This document shows positions 16,982-24,999 of a DNA stretch of 34,630 bases, piece by piece. A model generated the notes under the pieces. It was given only the letters and a program-made list of their open reading frames with translations. It did not search any database and was not told where the DNA came from. The position numbers and the translations under genes are program-made. The stretch lies in the NCBI GenBank assembly GCA_947177395.1, contig CAMWUI010000031.1, positions 1 to 34,630 of the forward strand. The letters are read 5' to 3'. The DNA comes from an uncultured Paraprevotella sp. (GTDB taxonomy: Bacteria; Bacteroidota; Bacteroidia; Bacteroidales; Bacteroidaceae). Every line of letters begins with the position of its first letter. Position 1 is the first letter of the stretch.

Positions 16982-18067
16982 TTATTTGATAACAGTCTGT
17001 TTTAGGGCTTCTGCCACTTCTTCCGGGGTAGGCACCATGCCGCCCATGCGGCCGTAGTGGTTTACGGGAACCCTGCCTTCTACGGCCAGGCGGATGTCCT
17101 CTATCATTTGTCCGGCGTTGATTTCCAGACTCAGTATGCTACTTACTTGTTTGCTCAATCGCGCGATTTCCTCTGTGGGGAAGGGCCATAATGTGATGGG
17201 GCGCAGCAGACCGACCTTGATTCCCTGGTTCCGGCAAAGTTCTATGGTCTTCAAAGCAATGCGGGCGGCAGAACCGAAAGCTACAATCAGATGCTCTGCA
17301 TCGTCACACATAACTTTCTCATATCTCACCTCCTTATTTTTTATTTCCTGATATTTGGCCTGCAGGTGGCGGTTGGTCTCCTCCATGCGTGCCGAGTCCA
17401 AATCAAGTGATGTGTGGATATTAGGCCGGCGGTTTTTAGGTTTTCCCATGGCAGCCCACGGACATTCACGGGTGATTTCCTCTTCTGTGCGGCGGGGCTT
17501 GAAAGGAGGCAGGACCACCTTTTCCATCATTTGCCCTATAATGCCGTCGCTCAGTATCATGGCCGGGTTTCTGTACTTGAACGAAAGTTCAAAAGCCAGA
17601 TCTACGAAATCGGCCATTTCCTGGACTGAAGCCGGAGCCAACACGATAACATTATAGTCGCCGTTTCCTCCGCCTCGCGTGGCCTGCATGTAATCCGACT
17701 GGCTGGGTTGTATGGTGCCCAGTCCCGGACCGCCCCTCTGTACGTTGACAATCAGTCCCGGCAGTTCTGCCCCGGCCATGTACGTGATACCTTCCTGCAT
17801 CAGCGCCACTCCCGGACTGGAAGAGGAAGTCATGGCGCGCTTGCCGGCGGCTCCCGCACCGTATACCATATTAATAGAGGCCAGTTCGCTCTCCGCCTGC
17901 AGGACAACCATACCGGTTGTTTCCCATGGCTTTTCCAATGTCAGGGTCTCGAGTACTTCGGATTGCGGAGTGATGGGATAGCCGAAATAACCGTCACATC
18001 CGCATCGAATGGCTGCGTGTGCAATGGCCTCGTTGCCTTTCATCAATAAAATATCTTCCTTTTCCAT
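16982..18067 (-). CDS. vorB: 2-oxoacid:ferredoxin oxidoreductase, alpha subunit (VorB-like)
   Basis: Predicted 361 residues. It begins with the pyrimidine-binding fold (LLMKGNEAIAHAAIRCGCDGYFGYPITPQSE is the region; key GYPITPQSE at about residues 29-37), contains the SSSSPGVALMQEG segment near residue 85 and the VQRGGPGLGTIQPSQSD loop near 110. A C-terminal domain (GSAARIALKTIE, LRPITLWPFP) follows. It best matches 3-methyl-2-oxobutanoate dehydrogenase VorB and 2-oxoglutarate synthase KorA, which are close relatives; substrate is not settled. It is adjacent to the ferredoxin gene (5-base gap). The pathway role would be reversible CoA-dependent oxidative decarboxylation with reduced ferredoxin as product. 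Confidence 0.9.
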   Translation of the reverse strand: MEKEDILLMKGNEAIAHAAIRCGCDGYFGYPITPQSEVLETLTLEKPWETTGMVVLQAESELASINMVYGAGAAGKRAMTSSSSPGVALMQEGITYMAGAELPGLIVNVQRGGPGLGTIQPSQSDYMQATRGGGNGDYNVIVLAPASVQEMADFVDLAFELSFKYRNPAMILSDGIIGQMMEKVVLPPFKPRRTEEEITRECPWAAMGKPKNRRPNIHTSLDLDSARMEETNRHLQAKYQEIKNKEVRYEKVMCDDAEHLIVAFGSAARIALKTIELCRNQGIKVGLLRPITLWPFPTEEIARLSKQVSSILSLEINAGQMIEDIRLAVEGRVPVNHYGRMGGMVPTPEEVAEALKQTVIK

Positions 18068-18072
18068 GTGTG

Positions 18073-18303
18073 TTATTCTTCTTTCTTTTTATAAACGGTG
18101 ATACAGGCGTCGGGGCATATAACGGCGCACGAGGCGCATCCGTTGCAGGTGTCCTCCATAATCTGTCGTGCGAAACTATAGCCTTTTTTATTGACCTCCC
18201 GTTTCGTCAGTTCCAGCACGTGCAGGGGACAGGCCACGGCACAGAGGCCGCATCCTTTGCAGCGTTCCGTATCTACGATGATAGCTCCTTTAATCTTACC
18301 CAT
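18073..18303 (-). CDS. 2x[4Fe-4S] ferredoxin, delta subunit of the oxoacid oxidoreductase
   Basis: Predicted 76-residue ferredoxin with two classic clusters: CKGCGLCAVACP at residues 15-26 and CNGCASCAVICP near residues 53-64. It carries electrons from the oxoacid oxidoreductase core. It lies 5 bases upstream of the alpha subunit and 35 bases after the TPR gene. Confidence 0.93.
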   Translation of the reverse strand: MGKIKGAIIVDTERCKGCGLCAVACPLHVLELTKREVNKKGYSFARQIMEDTCNGCASCAVICPDACITVYKKKEE

Positions 18304-18338
18304 AATATAATATCCTTTTTCCTTAATGTCTGTGTTTG

Positions 18339-18620
18339 TTAGGGATTATATAAATCCTTGTGATAGAAGTTCATGATGTCATTCAGTATCTCATAGGCTC
18401 CGTGCGCCGGGCTGTCCGGGTTGATGGCGGTCGCCTGCAAGTAATTGTTTATGGCTTCCTGCCAGTTGCCTTTCTTGCGAAATGCGTTTCCCCGTAAATA
18501 AAACAGGGTATCGTTCGGTGGCGTCTGTGATGCAATCAGAGCATTTAGCCGGGAAATAGCCTTGTCGGTCTCGTTGGCATCGAGTAATCGGCGGATTTCA
18601 TCGTGGATACTTGAATTCAT
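18339..18620 (-). CDS. Small tetratricopeptide-repeat protein heading the oxoacid oxidoreductase operon
   Basis: Predicted 93 residues, helical. One clear TPR unit is visible (DTLFYLRGNAFRKKGNWQEA then INNYLQATAINPDSP), with a preceding helix pair (IRRLLDANETDKAISRLNAL) forming a likely first unit. TPRs mediate protein-protein contacts. It starts 20 bases after a -7 box and is the first gene of the operon, so it may act as an assembly factor for the enzyme; that is inference. Confidence 0.85.
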   Translation of the reverse strand: MNSSIHDEIRRLLDANETDKAISRLNALIASQTPPNDTLFYLRGNAFRKKGNWQEAINNYLQATAINPDSPAHGAYEILNDIMNFYHKDLYNP

Positions 18621-18639
18621 AGACTACTTTATCAATACA

Positions 18640-18647
18640 CAAAGATA
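18640..18647 (-). promoter_or_regulatory. -7 promoter box for the TPR/oxoacid oxidoreductase operon
   Basis: Minus strand TATCTTTG, an exact match to TAnnTTTG, 19 bases before the TPR ATG. No convincing -33 TTTG. Confidence 0.55.
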
Positions 18648-18934
18648 CTTTTTTATTGTCGAAACTGGTAGAAAAGTTGTATTTTAAAGGAATATTAAAA
18701 TAAAAATTATCAATAAATAGATATGCGCTTAATTGTATTTACTTGATTTCCTGATATTATTTCTAAAATATCGTTTGGTTGTAAACAAAATGGTTGTATA
18801 TGCAAATATGTATGATTATTGCTCAAATCAGATGTTTTTGTGCGATGGTTTTGTAGATATGGAATAACTGTCAAATATTATTGCGTTTTTTCGTTTGTTT
18901 TCAATGCCTCGTTCTACTATACTTTGGCGTATTT
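18648..18934. other. AT-rich gene-free tract
   Basis: About 290 bases, strikingly A+T-rich compared with the rest of the window, without a credible gene on either strand. It borders the iteron-like repeats on its right. Possible roles are a divergent promoter region or a nucleoid-protein binding site; nothing in it decides. Confidence 0.5.
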
Positions 18935-19026
18935 TCATTCAGTGCTTTATTACACCTTCATTCAGTGCTTTGTCAGGGGTTCATTCAGTGCTTCATTACA
19001 CTCTCATTCAGTACTGAATGAAGGTG
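18935..19026. repeat. Four iteron-like 23-bp repeats ending in a palindrome
   Basis: The core TCATTCAGTGCTT occurs at 18935-18947, 18958-18970 and 18981-18993. A fourth unit starts at 19004, giving an exact 23-base period throughout. In the fourth unit the core becomes a perfect 18-bp palindrome TCATTCAGTACTGAATGA (19004-19021). The 14 bases ACTGAATGAAGGTG at 19013-19026 are also the exact reverse complement of 18953-18966, so a long-range stem is possible. Direct repeats of fixed phase with a terminal palindrome suggest cooperative protein binding. No neighbouring gene identifies the binder. Confidence 0.85.
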
Positions 19027-19137
19027 CAACAAAACGAACTTGAAAACATCGACACTCTTCGGCATTTTTCGACACTTGGTGCCCCTTCCGTTTCGTATCT
19101 TGCAAAAACAGGTGGTACGAAAAGTTCCTATTTTCCC

Positions 19138-19157
19138 TGCAAATCCACTGATTTGCA
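19138..19157. repeat. 8-bp inverted repeat hairpin in the gene-free region
   Basis: TGCAAATC (19138-19145) and GATTTGCA (19150-19157) pair perfectly around a 4-base loop. Nearby, TTTCGTA (19091-19097) and TACGAAA (19116-19122) form another inverted repeat. No gene is seen here. The structures could belong to a small RNA or to the 3' flank of the minus-strand DUF4468 gene. Confidence 0.55.
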
Positions 19158-19215
19158 ACATACATCATCAAGAGGTATGATATCCATTGTATAAAAAAAT
19201 ACCATATTATAGAGA

Positions 19216-19245
19216 CCCCTGAGTTTAGTCAATAAACTTCAGGGG
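19216..19245 (-). terminator. Probable terminator hairpin of the DUF4468 gene
   Basis: CCCCTGA plus GTTTA (19216-19227) pairs with TAAACTTCAGGGG (19233-19245) with one bulged base and a 5-base loop. It lies 27 bases beyond the stop of the minus-strand gene. The T-tract that should follow is weak, so the call is moderate. Confidence 0.5.
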
Positions 19246-19272
19246 CACTTCAATCATAACGTAGCTGGAATT

Positions 19273-19893
19273 CTATTCCGCGATGACTTCCGTAGCACGT
19301 TTTTGTTCCTTGATCGGTGTTTCAAAGGCTTCCCGCGCTCCGGCAAAAATGGCTTCCACCCGGTCCACCGTCTTTCTTCTGAACTTGGAGGAAACAGGCA
19401 ATAATTTGGTTCCGGATTTGTTTATGGCATTCTTGTCGTTGATCCATTCTTCGGCTTTGTAGGTGACTCCTTTGCTTCCGTCGTTCTCTTCCCGATAATA
19501 GTAACTGATCTGGGTGAGGGACATTTTGCATTTTCCGTCCTGGCATTCAAACACAAGCTGATAGCGGAAGCGCGTGCGGTCCAGACAGAGGGTTTTCTTC
19601 TTGAAAACCATCCACTCTTCCATCCGGACAGAGATGATTCCCTTATTCGTATCTTCCATCGTGATGCGCGTACGTTGATTTTGAATACCCTCGTTCACCA
19701 ATTGTTTGGCATATGCCAGCATGGCATTGTATATCTGCTGCTTATTTTTTCCTTTTACGGCAAAAGTTTGGCGGAATATCACCTGTCCGTTATCCTCGGG
19801 GACGGCTCCGGCCATATATTTGCTGTCGTCCTTGTCTTTGGCGGAAGCCAGCACTGGAATGCACAATAATAACAGTAAAAGAATCTTTTTCAT
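19273..19893 (-). CDS. DUF4468 domain-containing exported protein
   Basis: Predicted 206 residues with a signal peptide (KKILLLLLLCIPVLASA, cleavage near residue 18). The mature part matches the DUF4468 (TBP-like fold) pattern common in Bacteroidetes: an N-terminal IFRQTFAVKGKNKQQIYNAM segment, then alternating strands (RITMEDTNKGIISVRMEEW, RFRYQLVFECQDGKCKMSL). Likely periplasmic; function unknown. The ATG at 19893 was chosen because it begins the signal peptide; an upstream in-frame start at 19920 would lie in the -7 box. It is a single-gene unit. Confidence 0.85.
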   Translation of the reverse strand: MKKILLLLLLCIPVLASAKDKDDSKYMAGAVPEDNGQVIFRQTFAVKGKNKQQIYNAMLAYAKQLVNEGIQNQRTRITMEDTNKGIISVRMEEWMVFKKKTLCLDRTRFRYQLVFECQDGKCKMSLTQISYYYREENDGSKGVTYKAEEWINDKNAINKSGTKLLPVSSKFRRKTVDRVEAIFAGAREAFETPIKEQKRATEVIAE

Positions 19894-19919
19894 GAACGGT
19901 CTTGTTTTTAAGTTTGCCA

Positions 19920-19927
19920 CAAATTTA
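19920..19927 (-). promoter_or_regulatory. -7 promoter box for the DUF4468 gene
   Basis: Minus strand TAAATTTG, matching TAnnTTTG, 26 bases before the ATG at 19893. Confidence 0.5.
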
Positions 19928-19982
19928 ATAAAAGAATGGAATAACAGACGGACTTTTTCCCGGTTTTCTTCATTTTTTATGG

Positions 19983-20699
19983 TTATACCATATATTTGCT
20001 GAGGAAGTCCATGATTTCGGTCCGGTATGTGTCGGAAATGGGAATGCGCTCCTTGCCGAAGATGATTTGTCCCCTATCCAGCGTTTTCACCTTGTGGATC
20101 TGTACGATAAAAGAGCGGTGCACCCGCATGAACCGCGGAGAGGGCAATCGTTCTTCCAGGCTTTTCAGACTGATGAGCGACAGAACGGGGCGTGTCTCGT
20201 CCTCCAGATAAATCTTCACATAGTCTTTGAGTCCTTCGATATACAGAATATTCTCTAATCTTATCTGTAAGATTTTATAGTCGGACTTTACGTATATGAA
20301 ATCCTCTTCCGGTTGGGGGACTGCTGTCCTCCGTTTCATTCCGAACCATTCCGATGCCTTGTGCGCGGCAGCAAGGAATTCATTGTAATTGACGGGTTTA
20401 AGCAGGTAGTCCAGCGCATTCACTTTGAATCCCTCCAGGGCATACCGGTCGAAAGCGGTCGTGAAGACGATGCGTGTGTCTCGCGGAAGGAGGCGCGACA
20501 GTTCAAGCCCGTTGAGGTCGGGCATCTGTATATCCAGAAACAGGAGATCCGTTTCCTTTGCATGCAGTTCGTTCAGCGCCATGACGGCACTGTTGTATTT
20601 TCCCGTCAGTTCCAAAAAGGGAGTCTTTTGCACGTAGCTCTCCATCAGGTCAAGTGCCAGCGGTTCGTCATCTACGACGGCGCATTTCAAGGTTGTCAT
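19983..20699 (-). CDS. LytTR-family response regulator
   Basis: Predicted 238 residues. The receiver domain (about 1-120) has the acidic pair D10-D11, the phosphorylation site D56 in LFLDIQMPD, a conserved threonine in VFTTAF, and K in DYLLKPV. A LytTR DNA-binding domain (about 133-236) follows, recognised by IYVKSDYK, ILYIEGLKDYVKIYL and FMRVHRSFIV. It begins one base after the histidine kinase stop, so the two are coupled. It probably controls the efflux operon it belongs to, or other envelope genes. Confidence 0.95.
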   Translation of the reverse strand: MTTLKCAVVDDEPLALDLMESYVQKTPFLELTGKYNSAVMALNELHAKETDLLFLDIQMPDLNGLELSRLLPRDTRIVFTTAFDRYALEGFKVNALDYLLKPVNYNEFLAAAHKASEWFGMKRRTAVPQPEEDFIYVKSDYKILQIRLENILYIEGLKDYVKIYLEDETRPVLSLISLKSLEERLPSPRFMRVHRSFIVQIHKVKTLDRGQIIFGKERIPISDTYRTEIMDFLSKYMV

Positions 20700-20700
20700 A

Positions 20701-21774
20701 TCAAACGTTTTTCAGAGTGAGTTCAGAGAAATAGACCGATGCATCTTCGTTCAGCCCTTTGTTCCATTCGTATTGTTCGGGATACGTCAGTTCCAGCCGT
20801 TTTTGCACTTGTTCCAGTCCGATGCCGCTCCCGCTGATGTCGTTCCGTTTTTTAGGATAATTGGAATTTTCTATGCAGCAGGTCAGTATGCCCGTCTGTT
20901 TCGAATAAATCCGAATGTGGATGAAACTTGGTTGCATGGGGCTGATGCCATGCTTGAACGCATTTTCTATCAGAGATATGAATATCAGCGGTGCTATCTG
21001 TAGGTTGTTGTCGGCAGGCAGTTCAGTCCGGAAACTAAGGTCTACGTTGTCTGACAAGCGTATTCTCATCAGTTCCACGTAATTTTGCAGGAAGTCAAGT
21101 TCCCGGTTCAGCGGAATGAATGTTTGACTGTTGTCGTACAGAACATGGCGCAGCAGGCGGCTCAGATCCTGTACTGCCTGTTGTGCCCGTTCAGGAGCGA
21201 ATGCTATTAAAGCGTATATATTGTTAAGCGTATTCAGCAGGAAGTGCGGATTGATCTGGTTATGCAGATTCTTCAGTTCCGCTTCCACTCGTCTTAATTC
21301 CGCTTTCTGCCGTCCGGTTTCCGCCTTATGCCATTGCTGGCTCATGCGTATGACGACGCTCAGTGCCGTAGTCAGTCCGTAGAGAATAAAATCCCTGAGC
21401 CGGAACAGGATAAACTCCCACAGTCCCAGATAACCGGATGTGTGGTGGGGCTGGGAGTCGGGATAATAAGTCCGGCACATGTCGAACCACACGTGGGTGA
21501 AGAGCAACATGGCTATGCAGATGAGCAGGTTGACCGGCAGGTATACCCGTAGTTTCCTGTTGAGGAGATATCCGGGAACCAACCATAAATAGTTGATGTA
21601 GAAAACAAAAGCAATGGAGATGGGCGGCCCGATCATCCGGAGAACTTCCCCTTGCTTGGGCTCCTCGTGCGCCCATCCCATGATCATGGTCGGAAGCCCG
21701 AACAGAAATAGCCATATACAAACATGGATAAGCCATTCGGGCAGATGCCTTATGCTGATGTTTTTTTTCTTCAT
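20701..21774 (-). CDS. LytS/YehU-type sensor histidine kinase
   Basis: Predicted 357 residues. Four hydrophobic segments span roughly residues 10-145. A His_kinase module follows with the phospho-accepting H177 in QINPHFLLNTLNN, and an ATPase lobe has the N-box SLIENAFKHGI and the GSGIGLEQVQKRL G-box. The ATG at 21774 was preferred over 21807, which would overlap the permease gene; the chosen start leaves a 10-base gap. It partners the LytTR regulator encoded next. Signal sensed is unknown; no extracellular sensor domain is visible, so membrane or envelope state is plausible. Confidence 0.93.
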   Translation of the reverse strand: MKKKNISIRHLPEWLIHVCIWLFLFGLPTMIMGWAHEEPKQGEVLRMIGPPISIAFVFYINYLWLVPGYLLNRKLRVYLPVNLLICIAMLLFTHVWFDMCRTYYPDSQPHHTSGYLGLWEFILFRLRDFILYGLTTALSVVIRMSQQWHKAETGRQKAELRRVEAELKNLHNQINPHFLLNTLNNIYALIAFAPERAQQAVQDLSRLLRHVLYDNSQTFIPLNRELDFLQNYVELMRIRLSDNVDLSFRTELPADNNLQIAPLIFISLIENAFKHGISPMQPSFIHIRIYSKQTGILTCCIENSNYPKKRNDISGSGIGLEQVQKRLELTYPEQYEWNKGLNEDASVYFSELTLKNV

Positions 21775-21784
21775 ATACGAATAC

Positions 21785-23005
21785 TTATTCGTACCGGATG
21801 GCTTCAATCGGGTCCATAAGGGCGGCCTTACGGGCGGGGAAATAACCGAAACCGATGCCGATGATAGTACATACGATGAAGCTGACTACGATGCTCCACA
21901 TGGGGATGGAAGTAGGCAGATTGAAAACAGATCCGCATATCAGCGTGACGAGATAGCCCACACATATACCCAGCACGCCGCCGGTGATGCTTATCATGAT
22001 GGACTCTATCAGGAACTGGTTGCTGATGTCGATGCCGCGTGCGCCGACGGACATACGCAGGCCGATTTCTTTTGTGCGTTCCGTGACGGAAACCAGCATG
22101 ATGTTCATGATGCCGATGCCAGCCACAAGCAAGGAGAATGCTGCGGCAACGACAAGGATGATGGTGATGGTATCCATGGTGGAACTCATGGTTTCCATCA
22201 TTTCCTGTTGGGAGCGTATGGTAAAGTCATCGTCTGCGTCTTCTTTCAATTTGTGGCTGGTACGCAGGATAGCGGTCAGTTCCTCTATGGCCTCTTCGGT
22301 CAGTTCTTCCGTGATGGCCGAACAGTTGATGCTGTTCAGGTAAGTCTGTGCCTGGATGCGCTTCATGACCGTCGTGTACGGAGCGATGATCAGGTTATCC
22401 TGGTCCATGCCGAAACTGTTGTAGCCTTTGGATTTTAACAGGCCTATCACGCGGAAAGGAATGGACTTGAACCGGATGGTCTTGCCTATGGGGTCGCCTC
22501 CGTTGGGAAACAATTCGTCTGCCACGGTTTTTCCGATGACGCAAACCTTGGCACTTTTCCGGATGTCCTCTTCGGTAAACATCTCGCCGTCCTCCACGGT
22601 CCATTGCTTGATGCCGAGGTAATCCGGATTTTCACCGTAGATGGATGTTGCCGTGTTGTTGGCTCCGTAGATGCATTGGCCGGAGCTGGACACCTCGGGA
22701 CTGACGTAAGTGATGAATTTGGCTTCCTTCCGGATGGCTTCGTAATCTTCCAGTTTCAGTGTCTGCATGGCACTGGGATCCTGCCGGACACCGCCTCTCA
22801 TGTCTGCGCCGGGGCGAATCATGATGATGTTGGTTCCCATCTGGGATATGGTGTTGCGTACGCTTTCCTTGGAGCCTTGTCCGATGGCCATCATGATGAT
22901 GACCGCCGCCACTCCGATGATGATACCGAGCATGGACAGGAACGAGCGGAACTTATTGTTGGCAATGGCCTTGAGCGCCACTTTGATGAGATTGGTGAAA
23001 TTCAT
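21785..23005 (-). CDS. MacB-type ABC transporter permease
   Basis: Predicted 406 residues. One N-terminal membrane helix (about 18-40) is followed by a large periplasmic MacB_PCD domain, then three C-terminal helices of an FtsX fold (IILVVAAAFSLLVAGIGIMNIML near residue 280 starts the first, then two more before GFGYFPARKAALMDPIEAIRYE). In the MacAB-TolC type, the permease transmits ATP hydrolysis mechanically to the periplasm rather than carrying substrate across the inner membrane. Here ATPase and permease are separate genes, unlike fused E. coli MacB. It lies 11 bases after the ATPase gene. Confidence 0.93.
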   Translation of the reverse strand: MNFTNLIKVALKAIANNKFRSFLSMLGIIIGVAAVIIMMAIGQGSKESVRNTISQMGTNIIMIRPGADMRGGVRQDPSAMQTLKLEDYEAIRKEAKFITYVSPEVSSSGQCIYGANNTATSIYGENPDYLGIKQWTVEDGEMFTEEDIRKSAKVCVIGKTVADELFPNGGDPIGKTIRFKSIPFRVIGLLKSKGYNSFGMDQDNLIIAPYTTVMKRIQAQTYLNSINCSAITEELTEEAIEELTAILRTSHKLKEDADDDFTIRSQQEMMETMSSTMDTITIILVVAAAFSLLVAGIGIMNIMLVSVTERTKEIGLRMSVGARGIDISNQFLIESIMISITGGVLGICVGYLVTLICGSVFNLPTSIPMWSIVVSFIVCTIIGIGFGYFPARKAALMDPIEAIRYE

Positions 23006-23016
23006 GATTGTTGGTT

Positions 23017-23775
23017 TTAGTCATCCTGCGGAAGCGGCAGCCGGGCCAATGCCTCGGCTGCTGACAGGATGTTGTGGTTTATTACGTCTTCGCGGATTTT
23101 ACCGTCGCGCAACATGATGTTACGGCTGCTGTACTGAGCGATTTCCGGGTTGTGGGTCACGAAGATGATAGTCCGTCCTTCGGCATGGAGCTTCTGAAAC
23201 AGTACAAGCATTTCAAAACTGGTTCGTGTGTCCAGGTTGCCGGTAGCTTCGTCGGCCAGGATAACAGCAGGATTATTCACCAGTGCACGGGCTATGGCTA
23301 CGCGCTGCATCTGTCCGCCGGACATCTGGTTGCTTTTGTGGTCGAGCCGGTTGCCCAGTCCTACGGCTTCCAGCGCCGCGACGGCTGCCTCACGCCGTTG
23401 TCGGGCGTTGTAGTCGCTGTTATACATCAGCGGCAGTTCGACATTCTCCACAGCTGTGGTCTTGGCCAGCAGGTTATAGTTCTGGAACACAAAACCTATT
23501 TTCCGGTTGCGCAACCGTGCCCGTTGGGATTTGGACATGGTGCGTACGGATGTTCCGTCCAGATAGTATTCTCCGCTTGAAGGAGTATCCAGACATCCCA
23601 ACTGGTTCAGCAGGGTGGACTTTCCAGAACCGGAGGTTCCCATGATGGTGACGAACTCTCCTTCGTATATCTTGAACGAAATACCACGCAACGCGTGTAC
23701 GGTTTCAGAACCGACGATGAAGTCGCGTTTTACGTTATTCAGTTCGATAACAACTTTTTTATTGTCGTTTTCCAT
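23017..23775 (-). CDS. MacB/LolD-type ABC transporter ATP-binding protein
   Basis: Predicted 252-residue ATPase. Walker [10 protein letters not shown] near residue 45, Q-loop FQNYNLL, signature [15 protein letters not shown] and Walker [13 protein letters not shown] are all intact, with the H-loop histidine in VTHNPEIA. A short C-terminal tail follows. It energises the downstream permease. It begins 11 bases after the adaptor gene. Confidence 0.95.
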   Translation of the reverse strand: MENDNKKVVIELNNVKRDFIVGSETVHALRGISFKIYEGEFVTIMGTSGSGKSTLLNQLGCLDTPSSGEYYLDGTSVRTMSKSQRARLRNRKIGFVFQNYNLLAKTTAVENVELPLMYNSDYNARQRREAAVAALEAVGLGNRLDHKSNQMSGGQMQRVAIARALVNNPAVILADEATGNLDTRTSFEMLVLFQKLHAEGRTIIFVTHNPEIAQYSSRNIMLRDGKIREDVINHNILSAAEALARLPLPQDD

Positions 23776-23786
23776 GTCCGGCCGTT

Positions 23787-24965
23787 TTATTTCTTGTTTT
23801 TGTTCTTTTTCGGAGGGCCCGGCATGAATGGATTGCTGTTACCGGCAGGTGTGCCGTCGGCCGGCGACATGGAGCTGAGTTCATAGTCGGTGACGACCGC
23901 CGTACCGGTTTGTATGCCGTCGAGAATTTCGGTCAGGGTGCCGTTGGTTATGCCTGTTTTCACGGCGATGGCCTTCAAGTCGTTTCCGTTCAGTATCCAC
24001 ACTTTGGTCTTGCCCGGGCAGTCCTTAATCTGTCCGTTCTTGTTCATCAGGTGTTCGTTGGGGGTGAAACGCAGTGCCTTGTTGGATACCACCAGTACAT
24101 GGCCTTTTTCCATGGTGTAGATGGTCACGTTGGCAGTCAGTCCGGGTTTCAGTTTCAGGTCGTTGTTCGGAGCCGAGATAACAGCTTCGTATGTGACGAC
24201 GTTGCTTTCCACCGTGGCTTCCTGGCGCACCTGAGTTACGAATCCGTGGAATGTGTCATTTGGAAAGGCATCCACTGTGAACGTCACGCGCTGTCCTTCC
24301 TTCACTTCGCCGATATCAGCTTCGTCAATGTCCGCTATCACGCGCATGTCTGTCAGATCTTGGGCGATGGTGAAGAGGGTAGGTGTGCTGAAACTGGAAG
24401 CTACGGTTTGTCCTTCTTCTACGGCCTTGCTCAGTACCACGCCGTCTATGGGTGACGTGATGGTGGCATACCCGATGTTTGTTTCCGCCTTTTTCACATT
24501 TTCCGTCATCATGCGGCAGGTCTCCTGCGCCTTGCGGTAGCTCAGGTAGGCCGTTTCGTATTCCGTGCGGCTGACGAGTCCTTTTTCGTTCAGCACTTTA
24601 TAGCGCTCGTAGTTGGCTTTTTGAAAATCCAGGTCGCTTTTTGCGCTGGCCAGGTTGGCCCGTGCGCTGTTCAGTTCGCTTGTCAGGTTTGTCTTGTCCA
24701 GTTCGGCGATGATGTCCCCTTTTTTCACAACGCTGTTGTAGTCCACATATATTCTGCTGATGATGCCGGATACCTGCGTGCCGACTTCCACCTTGGTCAC
24801 AGGCTCGATGGTACCCGTAGCGGTGACACTGCTGCGTATCGTGTCAAAACGCGCTTCCGTTATTTCAAACTTCACTTCCGTGTCTCCTTTGGGCCAGACA
24901 AGCACTGCCGCGGCAACAGCGATAATGATGACGACTATTGTCGTGATGATACTTTTCTTCTTCAT
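23787..24965 (-). CDS. Periplasmic adaptor (membrane fusion protein, MacA-like)
   Basis: Predicted 392 residues. An N-terminal membrane anchor (IITTIVVIIIAVAAAVLVW) precedes a biotinyl-lipoyl-like domain split by an alpha-helical hairpin (about residues 95-165, ELNSARANLASAKSDLDFQ), then beta-barrel and membrane-proximal domains. It ends in a Lys/Asn-rich tail (GPPKKNKNKK). This is the HlyD/MacA arrangement that bridges the inner-membrane permease and the TolC channel. It lies 34 bases after the tolC-like gene. Confidence 0.93.
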   Translation of the reverse strand: MKKKSIITTIVVIIIAVAAAVLVWPKGDTEVKFEITEARFDTIRSSVTATGTIEPVTKVEVGTQVSGIISRIYVDYNSVVKKGDIIAELDKTNLTSELNSARANLASAKSDLDFQKANYERYKVLNEKGLVSRTEYETAYLSYRKAQETCRMMTENVKKAETNIGYATITSPIDGVVLSKAVEEGQTVASSFSTPTLFTIAQDLTDMRVIADIDEADIGEVKEGQRVTFTVDAFPNDTFHGFVTQVRQEATVESNVVTYEAVISAPNNDLKLKPGLTANVTIYTMEKGHVLVVSNKALRFTPNEHLMNKNGQIKDCPGKTKVWILNGNDLKAIAVKTGITNGTLTEILDGIQTGTAVVTDYELSSMSPADGTPAGNSNPFMPGPPKKNKNKK

Positions 24966-24999
24966 ATTGTCGGTATTGTAATTGTAAGAGGTATATGTT

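Noticed and set aside
18935..19026. CRISPR-like array
   Set aside because: Only four units at 23-base spacing, cores of 13 bases with short partly similar gaps, and no cas genes. Iteron-like repeats describe it better.
18648..19026. Chromosomal replication origin
   Set aside because: AT-rich DNA beside repeats recalls an origin, but there are no TTATCCACA-type DnaA boxes and no dnaA, dnaN, gyrase or related genes nearby.
18819..19043. A 74-codon plus-strand ORF covering the 23-bp repeats
   Set aside because: It depends on an AT-rich tract, has a composition unlike a real protein, and the 23-base period shifts reading frame between repeats, so the repeats are not coding.
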